NCBI GenBank assembly: GCA_903912445.1
Contig: CAIWHP010000189.1
Location: forward strand, 1 to 47,042
Direction of reading: 5' to 3'
Length of the DNA stretch: 47,042 nucleotides
Source of the DNA: an uncultured Lentisphaerota bacterium
GTDB lineage: Bacteria; Verrucomicrobiota; Kiritimatiellia; CAIQIC01
The notes under the pieces are model-generated. The model saw only the letters and a list, made by a program, of their open reading frames with translations, was not told where the DNA came from and made no database searches. The translations under genes and the position numbers were made by a program. Shown here one piece after another: positions 1-8,025 of this stretch (position 1 is its first letter; every line of letters starts with the position of its first letter).

Positions 1-64
1 CGGTGACCCGGCCTACACATATGCGCGACACCAGCGGCCGTCTTTCCTGTAGGCCGGGTCACCG
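1..64. repeat. Perfect 17-bp inverted repeat (REP-like hairpin)
   Basis: Bases 1-17 are the exact reverse complement of bases 48-64, around a 30-base loop. The right arm continues into GCCGGGTCACCGACCCGGC (about 53-71), a palindrome in its own right. A similar but not identical element lies near 38044-38106, so this looks like a dispersed REP-type element. The left arm starts at the first base of the window, so the element may extend further left. Confidence 0.75.
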
Positions 65-599
65 ACCCGGCGGAAATAGCTTTTGGCATCTCCTCCCCCG
101 AGGCGTGGCTTGGCTGTTTGTGGCCACGGTGTTGCTGTCCATGATCGGCAGCGCGGCGCCGGCGCAAAAAATACCGGATCCCAAGGCGGTTTTCTCCGAT
201 GCGGTGGCGGTGTGGCACTTGGGCGACCTCAGCTCGGCCGACGGCAAAAGCCCGCTCAAGCTGCACGGCGCCGCGAAAGTGGGCGTTGAGTTGGCGGGCA
301 CGGAGCGCGCCGCCTCGCTGGCGCACGGCGGCGACGGCAAGGCCGCGGAAATCGGGGCGGGCCATTGGGGCGCGGGGCAGGGGGTGCCGTTTGAGCTGAA
401 ACCCGGCGAGCCCCTGCGTCTGCGCGTGTTTCTTGATCGCTCGGTGTTGGAGGTCTTCGCCAACGGACGGCAGTGCCTCACGCAGCGCATCTACCCGACG
501 TGCGCCGACAGCCTCGGCATCAAACTCATCAGCCGTAGCGGCAGCGTGAAGGTGAAGAGCCTCGACGCCTGGGACCTCAGCCCGGCCAATAGCTTGTGA
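21..599 (+). pseudogene. Remnant of a secreted GH32 (beta-fructosidase-type) protein, catalytic domain missing
   Basis: The frame is open and encodes a hydrophobic signal segment (WLFVATVLLSMIGSAAPA), about 70 residues resembling an N-terminal LamG-like accessory domain, and then a clear C-terminal GH32 beta-sandwich motif (RLRVFLDRSVLEVFANGR, followed by RIYPT). In GH32 enzymes these parts flank a five-bladed catalytic propeller of about 300 residues. Here they join directly near GAGQG/VPFEL, so the nucleophile and acid-base domains are absent. The most economical reading is a large in-frame internal deletion, either real or an assembly collapse. The start is uncertain: ATG at 21 lies in the loop of the inverted repeat and lacks a clear ribosome site, and GTG at 105 is another option. 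The stop is 5 bases before the next start, so the gene may still head that operon. Confidence 0.7.
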
Positions 600-604
600 G
601 GAGC

Positions 605-1765
605 ATGAAGGTCCTGAGACTATGGAAAACGATGGGGCTGGCGCTGTTGCTTGCGTGCAGACCGGGCCTGGCACCAGCGGCCGACGCGGGGAAAATCGCG
701 CCGGCCCTCCAGCCGTTTGTGGACAGCCATACGCTGGCCGGGGCCGTCCTGCTCGTGGCCAACTCCAACCAGGTGCTCGCTCTTGAGGCGGTCGGTTGGA
801 TGGACGTCGCGGCGAAGAAGCCGATGCGCACTGACTGTCTGTTCTGGATCGCATCGGAATCGAAGCCCATCACGGCGGCGGCGCTGATGATGCTGGTGGA
901 CGAGGGCAAGGTGCAACTGGACGATCCGGTGGAGAAATATTTGCCGGAGTTCACGGGGCTGATAGTGGCGGACAAGAAAGCTAAACACGCGGTGCCGAAA
1001 AAGCCGCGGCATCCGATCACCATCAAAAACCTGCTCACCCACACCAGCGGAATGCCGTTCCGCTCCGACCTGGAAAAGCCGACGCTCGATCTGCATCCGC
1101 TCGCCGAGCGGGTGCGCAGTTACGCACAGCAGGCGCTCGAGTTCGAGCCGGACACGAAATACCAATACTCCAACGCGGGCATCAACACGGCGGGGCGCAT
1201 TGTCGAGGTGGTCAGCGGGCAGCCCTATGAGGTGTTTCTGGAGCAGCGTTTGCTCCAGCCCTTGGCTATGACGGACACGACCTTCTGGCCCAGCGCGGAG
1301 CAGCTCACCCGGTTGGCGAAAGCCTATCGAGGCTCCAAGGATAAGGCCGACATCGAGGAGACCCCGATCGACCAGCTCCGGTATCCGCTGAACGATCACA
1401 CGCGCGGGCCCATGCCGGCCGGCGGCATGTTTTCGACAGCCAGCGATCTGGCGCGCTTTGCCCAGCTGCTGCTGCAGGGCGGGACGTTCGCGGGCCGGCG
1501 CTATCTCTCCGCGGCGGCGGTCCGGGAGATGACGCGCAAGCAGACCGGCGCGGGGATCGACAAGGGCTACGGCCTCGGGCTCCAGACGACCGGCACAAAA
1601 TTCGGGCATCTGGGCAAGTACGGCACCAACTTCTCCATTGATACGCAGCGCGGCCTGATCACCGTCTATATGGTTCAAAACGCCGGCTGGCGCAATGCCG
1701 ACGGTTCCAAGATCCATCCTGCGTTTTACCAGGCGGCGCTGGCCGCGTTCGGGAAGGTCCAGTGA
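605..1765 (+). CDS. Secreted serine hydrolase, beta-lactamase class C / EstB family
   Basis: This 386-residue protein has a signal peptide (about residues 1-26, ending GLAPAADA) followed by a complete Beta-lactamase (PF00144) fold. The three motifs of the family are present: S84-E-S-K87 (SxxK nucleophile and base), Y188-S-N190 (YxN) and H335-L-G337 in the KTG/HxG position. Relatives include esterases, D-aminopeptidases and penicillin-binding-like hydrolases, so the substrate cannot be read from sequence. ATG at 605 is preferred over GTG at 596 because GAGGAG lies just upstream. It is a close paralogue of the N-terminal half of the protein at 8026-10299; they share stretches such as LQPFVDSHTLAGAV. 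Its position at the head of the FGE/sialidase cluster suggests export and co-expression with those proteins. Confidence 0.9.
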   Translation: MKVLRLWKTMGLALLLACRPGLAPAADAGKIAPALQPFVDSHTLAGAVLLVANSNQVLALEAVGWMDVAAKKPMRTDCLFWIASESKPITAAALMMLVDEGKVQLDDPVEKYLPEFTGLIVADKKAKHAVPKKPRHPITIKNLLTHTSGMPFRSDLEKPTLDLHPLAERVRSYAQQALEFEPDTKYQYSNAGINTAGRIVEVVSGQPYEVFLEQRLLQPLAMTDTTFWPSAEQLTRLAKAYRGSKDKADIEETPIDQLRYPLNDHTRGPMPAGGMFSTASDLARFAQLLLQGGTFAGRRYLSAAAVREMTRKQTGAGIDKGYGLGLQTTGTKFGHLGKYGTNFSIDTQRGLITVYMVQNAGWRNADGSKIHPAFYQAALAAFGKVQ

Positions 1766-1809
1766 AGGCAGGCGGTCACATGCTGGTGGGCGATGAAAGG
1801 TGGAAAGTT

Positions 1810-3870
1810 ATGAAGCGATTGCATCTGTTGGTCGCGGTCCTGTTTGCCGGCGCTGCGTGTGTTCGTGGCGCGGACAGGGAGAACTCCATCGGCATGAAAC
1901 TGGTGCGCCTGGAGGCCGGGAGCTTCATGATGGGCCAGTCGGGGCCGGCGGCCGATTATAAAGTGAAGGCGCACGCCGCGAAGTTTGACGATGCGGATTG
2001 GGACGAGAAGCCGGCCCACAAGGTCACCATCAGCACCCCTTTTCAGATCGGCGCGACGGAGGTGACGCTGGGCCAGTATCGCCAATTCAAACCGAAGCAT
2101 GCCGGCGGTCGCGGCGCTACGGATGACGCGGTGACGGGCGTAAGTTGGCATGAGGCGGTGAAGTTCTGCGAGTGGCTGTCGCAGAAAGAAGGCCAGCTCT
2201 ACCGCCTGCCAACGGAGGCGGAGTGGGAATACGCCTGCCGCGCGGGCACGACGACGCTCTTTCACACCGGCGACGCTTTGCCCGCGGGCTTCCATCAATG
2301 GCCGACGGACATCGGTTTGCGGGACCGCTTTTTCCCCGGCGACCAACTGCCGCCGGAGTATCGCCCGAAAAAGGTGAAGCTCAGCTTGCGTGTTGCGCAG
2401 TCTCTGGCAAATGCGTGGGGTCTCTACGACATGCACGGCAATGTGTCTGAGTGGTGCGCGGACTGGTATGGGCCATATGAGGCGGGCGAACAGACCGATC
2501 CGCTTGGGCGCAGCAACGGCGATTTCCGCATCATCCGCGGCGGCAGCCACTCGATGCAGACACGCTTGCTGCGATCCGCGAACCGCACCGCCTGGCTGCC
2601 GGACACGAGCAGCGAGAAGACCGGCTTCCGCGTCGTGCTCGGTGAGTGGCCTAAAGGAACCTTGTTGCCGCCCGCGCCGCTGCCGCTCAACGCGCAGGAC
2701 GTTTCGCAAGCGCTGGCGAAGCTCGAGAGGCCGGCGGCGGACGTGCCGTTCTTCTCCGGCCCGCAACCGTTTGTGATCATTCCGCCCAACTCGTCCGGCC
2801 CGTTGTTCTCCTGGCACAATCACAGCCCCGCCATCGCCGAGTGCCCCAACGGCGACCTGCTCGCGGTGTGGTATTCGTGTGTGGACGAGGCGGGCACAGA
2901 GCTAAACAACCTCGCCAGCCGCCTGCGCCGTGGCGCGACGGAGTGGGAGCCGGCGTCGCTCTTTTGGGACGGTCCGGACATCAACGACCACGGGCCGAAG
3001 TTGTGGTGGGATGGCGACAAGACCTTGTTCCACTTCGCGCGCGGCCAGTTCGAGAACATCGTGCGCACCTCGACGGACAACGGCGTCACCTGGGCCAAGG
3101 CGCAGCCCATCCAGCCGGTGAGCGAAATCGGCAACGGTATCTTCCGCACCCGCGAAGGCGTCATCGCGATGACGCAGGACACAACCATCACGAGCCTCAC
3201 GGTCAGCCGCGATGGCGGCCGGACGTGGACTTTTACCGCGATCACCGACAAGAAGCTGGCGCATCGCAGCGGCAGCCCCGCACGCCACGCTGGCATCCAC
3301 GCGCCCATCGTGCAGCTTGCCGACGGCCGCCTCATGACCATCGGCCGGCTCAATTTCGAGCCGGAGCAGGCCAAGTTCGGCTTCAAGACCCCGGCCAGCT
3401 ACTCCAGCGACGGCGGCGTGACGTGGACGCACGAGCCGACGCCCTTCCCCGCCATCAGCAGCGTGCAGCGCGCCGTCTTGATGCGGCTGCGCGAAGGTCC
3501 GCTGTTGCTCTGCTCCTTCACCGATCTTTCCGCGAACGCGAAGCAGCCAAAGGGCATGGATTTCCCCTGCGAAAGCGGCACGCTCCACGGCGCGGGCCTG
3601 TTTGCGGCGCTGTCGGTCGATGAAGGCAAAACGTGGTCGCACCGCCGCCTCATCACCCCCGGTGGCGCGCCGCTGACGGTGAGCGGCATTGACCGGGGCC
3701 AGTTCACCCTCAGCCCCACTTCCGCCGAGCACAACGGCTACCTCGCCGCCACGCAAACGCGCGATGGCAACATCCAGCTCATCTCCAGCAAGAATCACTA
3801 TGTCTTCAATCTGGCGTGGCTGAAGCAGCTCCCCGCCGCACCCCCGAAAGTGCTGCCGGTCTCACCATGA
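1810..3870 (+). CDS. Secreted FGE/SUMF1-like + BNR sialidase-like fusion protein (copy 1)
   Basis: This 686-residue protein has a signal peptide (MKRLHLLVAVLFAGAACVRG). Residues about 24-282 form an FGE-sulfatase/SUMF1-type (PF03781) domain with the usual landmarks GMKLVRLEAGSFMMG, RLPTEAEWEYACRAGT, MHGNVSEWCADWY and R243-GGS246. The two cysteines that bind copper and do catalysis in true formylglycine-generating enzymes should follow RGGS; here the segment reads HSMQTRLLRSANR, so FGE activity is unlikely. Residues about 310-686 form a sialidase-like propeller (BNR_2 type) with four Asp boxes (STDNGVTW, SRDGGRTW, SSDGGVTW, SVDEGKTW) and the end signature NHYVFNLAWLK. Sialidase activity is not shown by this, and I could not place the arginine triad. 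ATG at 1810 is chosen because it begins a clean signal peptide after a GA-rich stretch; GTG at 1762 would add a hydrophilic leader. Closest paralogue in the window: 5953-8013. Confidence 0.88.
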   Translation: MKRLHLLVAVLFAGAACVRGADRENSIGMKLVRLEAGSFMMGQSGPAADYKVKAHAAKFDDADWDEKPAHKVTISTPFQIGATEVTLGQYRQFKPKHAGGRGATDDAVTGVSWHEAVKFCEWLSQKEGQLYRLPTEAEWEYACRAGTTTLFHTGDALPAGFHQWPTDIGLRDRFFPGDQLPPEYRPKKVKLSLRVAQSLANAWGLYDMHGNVSEWCADWYGPYEAGEQTDPLGRSNGDFRIIRGGSHSMQTRLLRSANRTAWLPDTSSEKTGFRVVLGEWPKGTLLPPAPLPLNAQDVSQALAKLERPAADVPFFSGPQPFVIIPPNSSGPLFSWHNHSPAIAECPNGDLLAVWYSCVDEAGTELNNLASRLRRGATEWEPASLFWDGPDINDHGPKLWWDGDKTLFHFARGQFENIVRTSTDNGVTWAKAQPIQPVSEIGNGIFRTREGVIAMTQDTTITSLTVSRDGGRTWTFTAITDKKLAHRSGSPARHAGIHAPIVQLADGRLMTIGRLNFEPEQAKFGFKTPASYSSDGGVTWTHEPTPFPAISSVQRAVLMRLREGPLLLCSFTDLSANAKQPKGMDFPCESGTLHGAGLFAALSVDEGKTWSHRRLITPGGAPLTVSGIDRGQFTLSPTSAEHNGYLAATQTRDGNIQLISSKNHYVFNLAWLKQLPAAPPKVLPVSP

Positions 3871-3910
3871 ATGCAATCCACTTTTTCTGTTGCCCGGGCC
3901 ACCGGCCGGA

Positions 3911-3959
3911 TTTCCAACCCTTGGAAAAAGGCGGGCCGATAACATCCAATCCTTGGAAA
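3911..3959. repeat. Two TTCCAA/TTGGAA palindromes in the gap before copy 2
   Basis: Positions 3911-3927 read TTTCCAACCCTTGGAAA, and 3945-3957 hold a shorter version, TCCAATCCTTGGA. Both belong to the palindrome family also seen near 24459, 25381-25458, 33785-33866 and 41101-41150. They fill the roughly 100-base gap between the first two fusion genes, so transcription may be attenuated or restarted here. Confidence 0.75.
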
Positions 3960-3973
3960 TGAAGGAATAAAAA

Positions 3974-5956
3974 ATGACACAACTTACCGCTCTTGTTCTT
4001 ACCGCCGCGCTGCTGGCAACGCTAGGTCGCAGCCAGGCTGCTGACGGCACCCTGTCCGCCTGGGTAGCCGTTCAGGCGGGTGTTTTCCAGATGGGCGCCC
4101 AGCCGGGGCCGGAGGTGCTCTCGACCGGCGCCCAACGTACCTATGCCGGGCCGGACTGGGATGAGGCCCCGGTGCATGAGGTGCGGATCACCCGGCCGTT
4201 TGCCTTGGCTTTGGCGAAGGTGACGCAGGCTGAATTTGCCCGGTTCAGGCCGCAGCACAAGGCGTTTATCGCCGCCCGGGGCATCGCCTGGAGCCCTGAC
4301 GCGCCGGCGGTGATGGTCACTTGGAACGATGCCGTGGCCTACTGCCGCTGGCGGAGTGAGCAGGAGGATGCGCCGATCCGCTTGCCGACCGAGGCGGAGT
4401 GGGAATGCGCCGCCCGCCACGCGGAGCGCCTGGGCTTGCGCGGGATGGGCGACGGCATCCTCGAATGGTGTCTGGATTGGTGGGCGCCGTATGCGCCGGG
4501 GGCCGTGACCGATCCGCTCGGGCCGCAGCAGGGCGAGATCCGGGTGGCCCGGGGCCGGAGCGGTGCGCGTACGGAGACGACGGAGGTGACGGTCGGGGGG
4601 GTGATCAAAAAGGTTGGCCGCGTGGTGAAGCCCAGTGCCTCGGACCGGTCGGGCACGGTGCCGGAGGATCGCCGGGTTGACCTTGGCTTTCGCGTGGTGC
4701 GGGCGCCGCTGCCGGGGGGCACGGTGCGTCCCGCGCTGCCACTCGCCGAAGTATTCCGCGATGTCTCGCAGACCCGCATGGATTGGAAAGAACAGGCGCA
4801 CCCGGGAATCCCCGTCTTTTACGGGTCGGTCCCGTTTATTGACAAGCCTGCCGATCCGCAGGCGTTGCCGTATTTCAACCGTCATCACGTTCCCAGCCTG
4901 GTCGCCTGCGACAACGGGGACCTGCTGGTCACCGCAATGACCGCGCCGGCCGACAGCAGCGACCAGATGGCGATCCTCATCAGCCGCCTGCGCCGGGGCA
5001 AGGCGCAGTGGGATCCGCCGGCGCGCTTCTTCATCGCGCCCGATCGCGATGTGGATAGTGCGGTGCTCTTCAACGCCGGCAACGGGGAACTGCATCATTA
5101 CAACAGCGTCGGCGGCGCCCAGCATCGCTTCTCGGTGGTCAAGCGGGTCAGCACCGACAACGGCGCGACCTGGAGCCCGGCGCGCCTGGTCCACGAGCAT
5201 CCGGCGAATCCCCCGGAGCAGAAGTCCTTTAGCGGCGAACCCCGTTTCTGGTCGCACATGGGCATCGTGCGCTTGCCCGACGGAACGCTCGTCATGCCCA
5301 GCGATGCCGGATATTCGGGCATGAACAACGACGGTACCGTGTTGTGGGGCAGCCAGGACCGCGGTGATTCATGGGCTGAAGTGACCCGGTATGGATGGCA
5401 GGCCAAGGAGTTTGGCCAGGCCGGGAAGCAGGCTGGCTGGATCGCAGGCATCCACGCGCCGTTCGTGGTGTTGGCCGACGGCCGTTATCTCGCGATCGGC
5501 CGGGGCAGTCCCATCGGCGACCGTGCCCCGCTGAGCCTCTCCGCCGACCAGGGGAAAACATGGACCTACCAGGCCAGCCCGTTTCCCCCGATTCTCAACT
5601 CCCAGCGTTCTGCCCTGCTGCGTCTGCGCGAGGGGCCCATCCTTTTCCTCTCCTACACGGACGCTTCCCCACTTTTTAAAGACAACACCCAGCAGGGCAT
5701 GGATTTCGCGGATGACTCCGGCGTGGTGCGTAAAGGCTTCGGCACGTTTGCCGCGCTCTCGATGGACGAGGGACAGACCTGGTCCTGCCGCAAGTTGATC
5801 CCCCTCGAGGCCGGCACTCCGTGGAAATCCGATCGTGGTGGGTATTTGTTCTGTGTGCAGACCCCCGACGGCCTGATTCACCTGGTCAGCAGCCGGAAAT
5901 ACTATCGCTTCAATTTGGCGTGGTTAAAAACTCCGGCAGGAGCCTTGAAGCCATGA
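3974..5956 (+). CDS. Secreted FGE-like (shortened) + BNR sialidase-like fusion protein (copy 2)
   Basis: This 660-residue protein has a signal peptide (MTQLTALVLTAALLATLGRSQA). It has the same architecture as its neighbours but is the most divergent. The FGE-like part keeps VQAGVFQMGAQPG, RLPTEAEWECAARH and GILEWCLDWWAPY, but about 60 residues between the last two are missing compared with the copies at 1810 and 5953. The RGGS motif has become RGRSG, with no catalytic cysteine pair. The sialidase-like half has four Asp boxes (STDNGATW, SQDRGDSW, SADQGKTW, SMDEGQTW) and ends in YYRFNLAWLK. The start ATG follows AAGGAATAAAAA, an acceptable ribosome site. The stop overlaps the next start as ATGA, which implies translational coupling. 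Function is unknown; a secreted glycan-binding or glycan-cleaving role is an inference from the fold. Confidence 0.87.
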   Translation: MTQLTALVLTAALLATLGRSQAADGTLSAWVAVQAGVFQMGAQPGPEVLSTGAQRTYAGPDWDEAPVHEVRITRPFALALAKVTQAEFARFRPQHKAFIAARGIAWSPDAPAVMVTWNDAVAYCRWRSEQEDAPIRLPTEAEWECAARHAERLGLRGMGDGILEWCLDWWAPYAPGAVTDPLGPQQGEIRVARGRSGARTETTEVTVGGVIKKVGRVVKPSASDRSGTVPEDRRVDLGFRVVRAPLPGGTVRPALPLAEVFRDVSQTRMDWKEQAHPGIPVFYGSVPFIDKPADPQALPYFNRHHVPSLVACDNGDLLVTAMTAPADSSDQMAILISRLRRGKAQWDPPARFFIAPDRDVDSAVLFNAGNGELHHYNSVGGAQHRFSVVKRVSTDNGATWSPARLVHEHPANPPEQKSFSGEPRFWSHMGIVRLPDGTLVMPSDAGYSGMNNDGTVLWGSQDRGDSWAEVTRYGWQAKEFGQAGKQAGWIAGIHAPFVVLADGRYLAIGRGSPIGDRAPLSLSADQGKTWTYQASPFPPILNSQRSALLRLREGPILFLSYTDASPLFKDNTQQGMDFADDSGVVRKGFGTFAALSMDEGQTWSCRKLIPLEAGTPWKSDRGGYLFCVQTPDGLIHLVSSRKYYRFNLAWLKTPAGALKP

Positions 5957-8013
5957 AACGCAGCTGCTGCCTTGCTGCCCTGCTCCTGGCGCCGATGACC
6001 GTGCTGCAGGCTGCTGATGCGCCCACCGCGATCAGCAATTCCCTCGGTATGAAGCTGGTGCGTATCGAGCCGGGCAACTTCCTGCTGGGCCAGGATGGTC
6101 CGCCGGCGGATTACCAGACGGTGAAGCATGCGGACAAGTGCGACGACGCCGACTGGGACGAGCGTCCAGCGCATCGCGTCAGGATCACTGTCGCGCTGTA
6201 TGTGGGCGTCACCGAAGTCACCATCGGTCAATATCGCCAGTTCAAGTCCGCTCTGAAAATCAGCGGCGCGGATGACGAAGCGGTGACCGGCGTGAGTTGG
6301 AACGACGCCGTGAAATTCTGCGAATGGCTCGCGGCGAAAGAGGGCCAGCCTTATCGTCTTCCCACGGAAGCGGAATGGGAATTTGCCTGTCGCGCGGGCA
6401 CCACGACGTGCTTCCACACCGGCGACAAACTGCCCGATGATTTCCAGAAATGGAAAATCAACGACAAGCTCATCAAGCGGTTTTTCAGCACAGCAGGAAA
6501 GTTTCCGCGCGACTACCGCAACTGGCCGGCCAAAGCGCCGCTGCGTGTGGCGCAGACGCCGGCGAATGCTTTTGGCGTGTTCGATATGCACGGCAACGTC
6601 GAGGAGTGGTGCCTCGACTGGTATGGCCCCTATGAAGCGGGCGAGCAGGTGGACCCGGTCGGCCGCGTGGATGGCGATTTCCGCGTGACGCGTGGCGGCA
6701 GCCATTCTGTCTTCAACCGCCTGCTGCGCTCGGCGAATCGCAGCGGTCGCCTGCCGGAATGCGTGAACGACCAGATCGGTTTTCGCGTCGTGCTTGGTGC
6801 GTTGCCGCAGACCGCACCGCTGCCGGTGCCCCCGCCGCCGCTCAACGCGCGCGAGGTCAGTCAGCGCGCGCCGGAGAAGGGCCGGAAAATCGCAGCGTCG
6901 TTTTTTAGCGGCCCGGCCCCGTTCGTAAAAGTTCCGCCGGATCTTGCCGGCCCGCTCTTCTCGAATCACAACCACAGCCCGGCGATTGCAGAGTGCCCGA
7001 ACGGCGATCTGCTCGCCGTCTGGTTCTCCTGCGGCGACGAGGGTGGCCCCGAACTCACGGTGCTCGCGAGCCGCCTGCGCCGCGGCACCACCGCATGGGA
7101 ACCCGCCTCGCCGTTCTGGGAAGGGCCGGACATCAACGACCACGCGCCGAAGCTCTGGTTCGATGGCGCCCGCACGCTGTTCTTTTTCGCCAAGAGCCTG
7201 GCGGGCGACATCGTGCGGACTTCGACCGATAGCGGCGCGACCTGGTCCAAGGCGAAGCTGTTCCAACCCGAGGCCGAAATCGGCAATACGCCGCTGCGTA
7301 CACGCGACGGTTTGCTCCTGCTGCCGCTCGATGGAAACAAACCCGGCGCGAGCCTGAACATCAGCCGCGACGGCGGGCAGACGTGGCAGTGTTTGCCGGC
7401 GCCTGGCAAGCCCGACTTCCGCATCGGTGGCCACGGCAACCGCTTCGCGGGCATTCACAACGCGCTCGCAGAACTCGCCGATGGCCGGCTCCTGGCGCTG
7501 GGTCGCTTCGATCTGGCGTCGCAGCAGGAGCTGTTCAACAACCGCACGCCGCTCAGCATGAGCAGCGACGGCGGCCAGACCTGGACCTACTCGGCGAGCG
7601 AATTCCCCGCGATCAGTACGGTGCAACGCGCGGTGCTGCTGCGCTTGCATGAAGGAGCTTTGCTGTTCTGCTCGTTCACCGATGAGCAGAGCAAATGGAA
7701 ACAGCGCAAAGGCCTGAAGTTCAAAGCCGCCGATGGTTCCGAGTTCACCGGTTACGGATTGTTCGCAGCGCTCTCCTATGACGATGGCCAGACGTGGCCC
7801 GTGCGGCGGCTCGTCACCCCCGGCGGGCCGGAGCGCAGCGTCGCCGGTGTGGACAAGCGCGAGTTCATTCTTGGCGACACGCTGGCCGAGCCCTCCGGCT
7901 ATCTTTCGATCTGTCAGACGCGCGACGATTTGATTCAGCTGATCAGCAGCAAGAACCACTACGTTTTCAACCTGGCATGGCTCAAGGCGTTGCCGGTCGC
8001 GCCGGCGAAATAA
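5953..8013 (+). CDS. Secreted FGE/SUMF1-like + BNR sialidase-like fusion protein (copy 3)
   Basis: This 686-residue protein matches copy 1 in length and layout. It has a signal peptide (MKRSCCLAALLLAPMTVLQAA), an FGE-like domain (residues about 27-285) with GMKLVRIEPGNFLLGQ, RLPTEAEWEFACRAGT, MHGNVEEWCLDWYGPY and R247-GGS250, and then a sialidase-like propeller with the Asp boxes STDSGATW, SRDGGQTW and SSDGGQTW, the degenerate box SYDDGQTW, and the end NHYVFNLAWLK. The segment after RGGS (HSVFNRLLRSANR) lacks the catalytic cysteines, as in copy 1. The start is ATG at 5953 because it overlaps the previous stop by 4 bases; an upstream in-frame GTG at 5821 would lie deep inside copy 2. High similarity to copy 1 points to local duplication. 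Confidence 0.88.
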   Translation: MKRSCCLAALLLAPMTVLQAADAPTAISNSLGMKLVRIEPGNFLLGQDGPPADYQTVKHADKCDDADWDERPAHRVRITVALYVGVTEVTIGQYRQFKSALKISGADDEAVTGVSWNDAVKFCEWLAAKEGQPYRLPTEAEWEFACRAGTTTCFHTGDKLPDDFQKWKINDKLIKRFFSTAGKFPRDYRNWPAKAPLRVAQTPANAFGVFDMHGNVEEWCLDWYGPYEAGEQVDPVGRVDGDFRVTRGGSHSVFNRLLRSANRSGRLPECVNDQIGFRVVLGALPQTAPLPVPPPPLNAREVSQRAPEKGRKIAASFFSGPAPFVKVPPDLAGPLFSNHNHSPAIAECPNGDLLAVWFSCGDEGGPELTVLASRLRRGTTAWEPASPFWEGPDINDHAPKLWFDGARTLFFFAKSLAGDIVRTSTDSGATWSKAKLFQPEAEIGNTPLRTRDGLLLLPLDGNKPGASLNISRDGGQTWQCLPAPGKPDFRIGGHGNRFAGIHNALAELADGRLLALGRFDLASQQELFNNRTPLSMSSDGGQTWTYSASEFPAISTVQRAVLLRLHEGALLFCSFTDEQSKWKQRKGLKFKAADGSEFTGYGLFAALSYDDGQTWPVRRLVTPGGPERSVAGVDKREFILGDTLAEPSGYLSICQTRDDLIQLISSKNHYVFNLAWLKALPVAPAK

Positions 8014-8025
8014 CGGGAAGTACCT

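Noticed and set aside
1810-8013. True formylglycine-generating (sulfatase-activating) enzymes
   Set aside because: The catalytic cysteine pair after RGGS is missing in all three copies, and no sulfatase gene is in the window.
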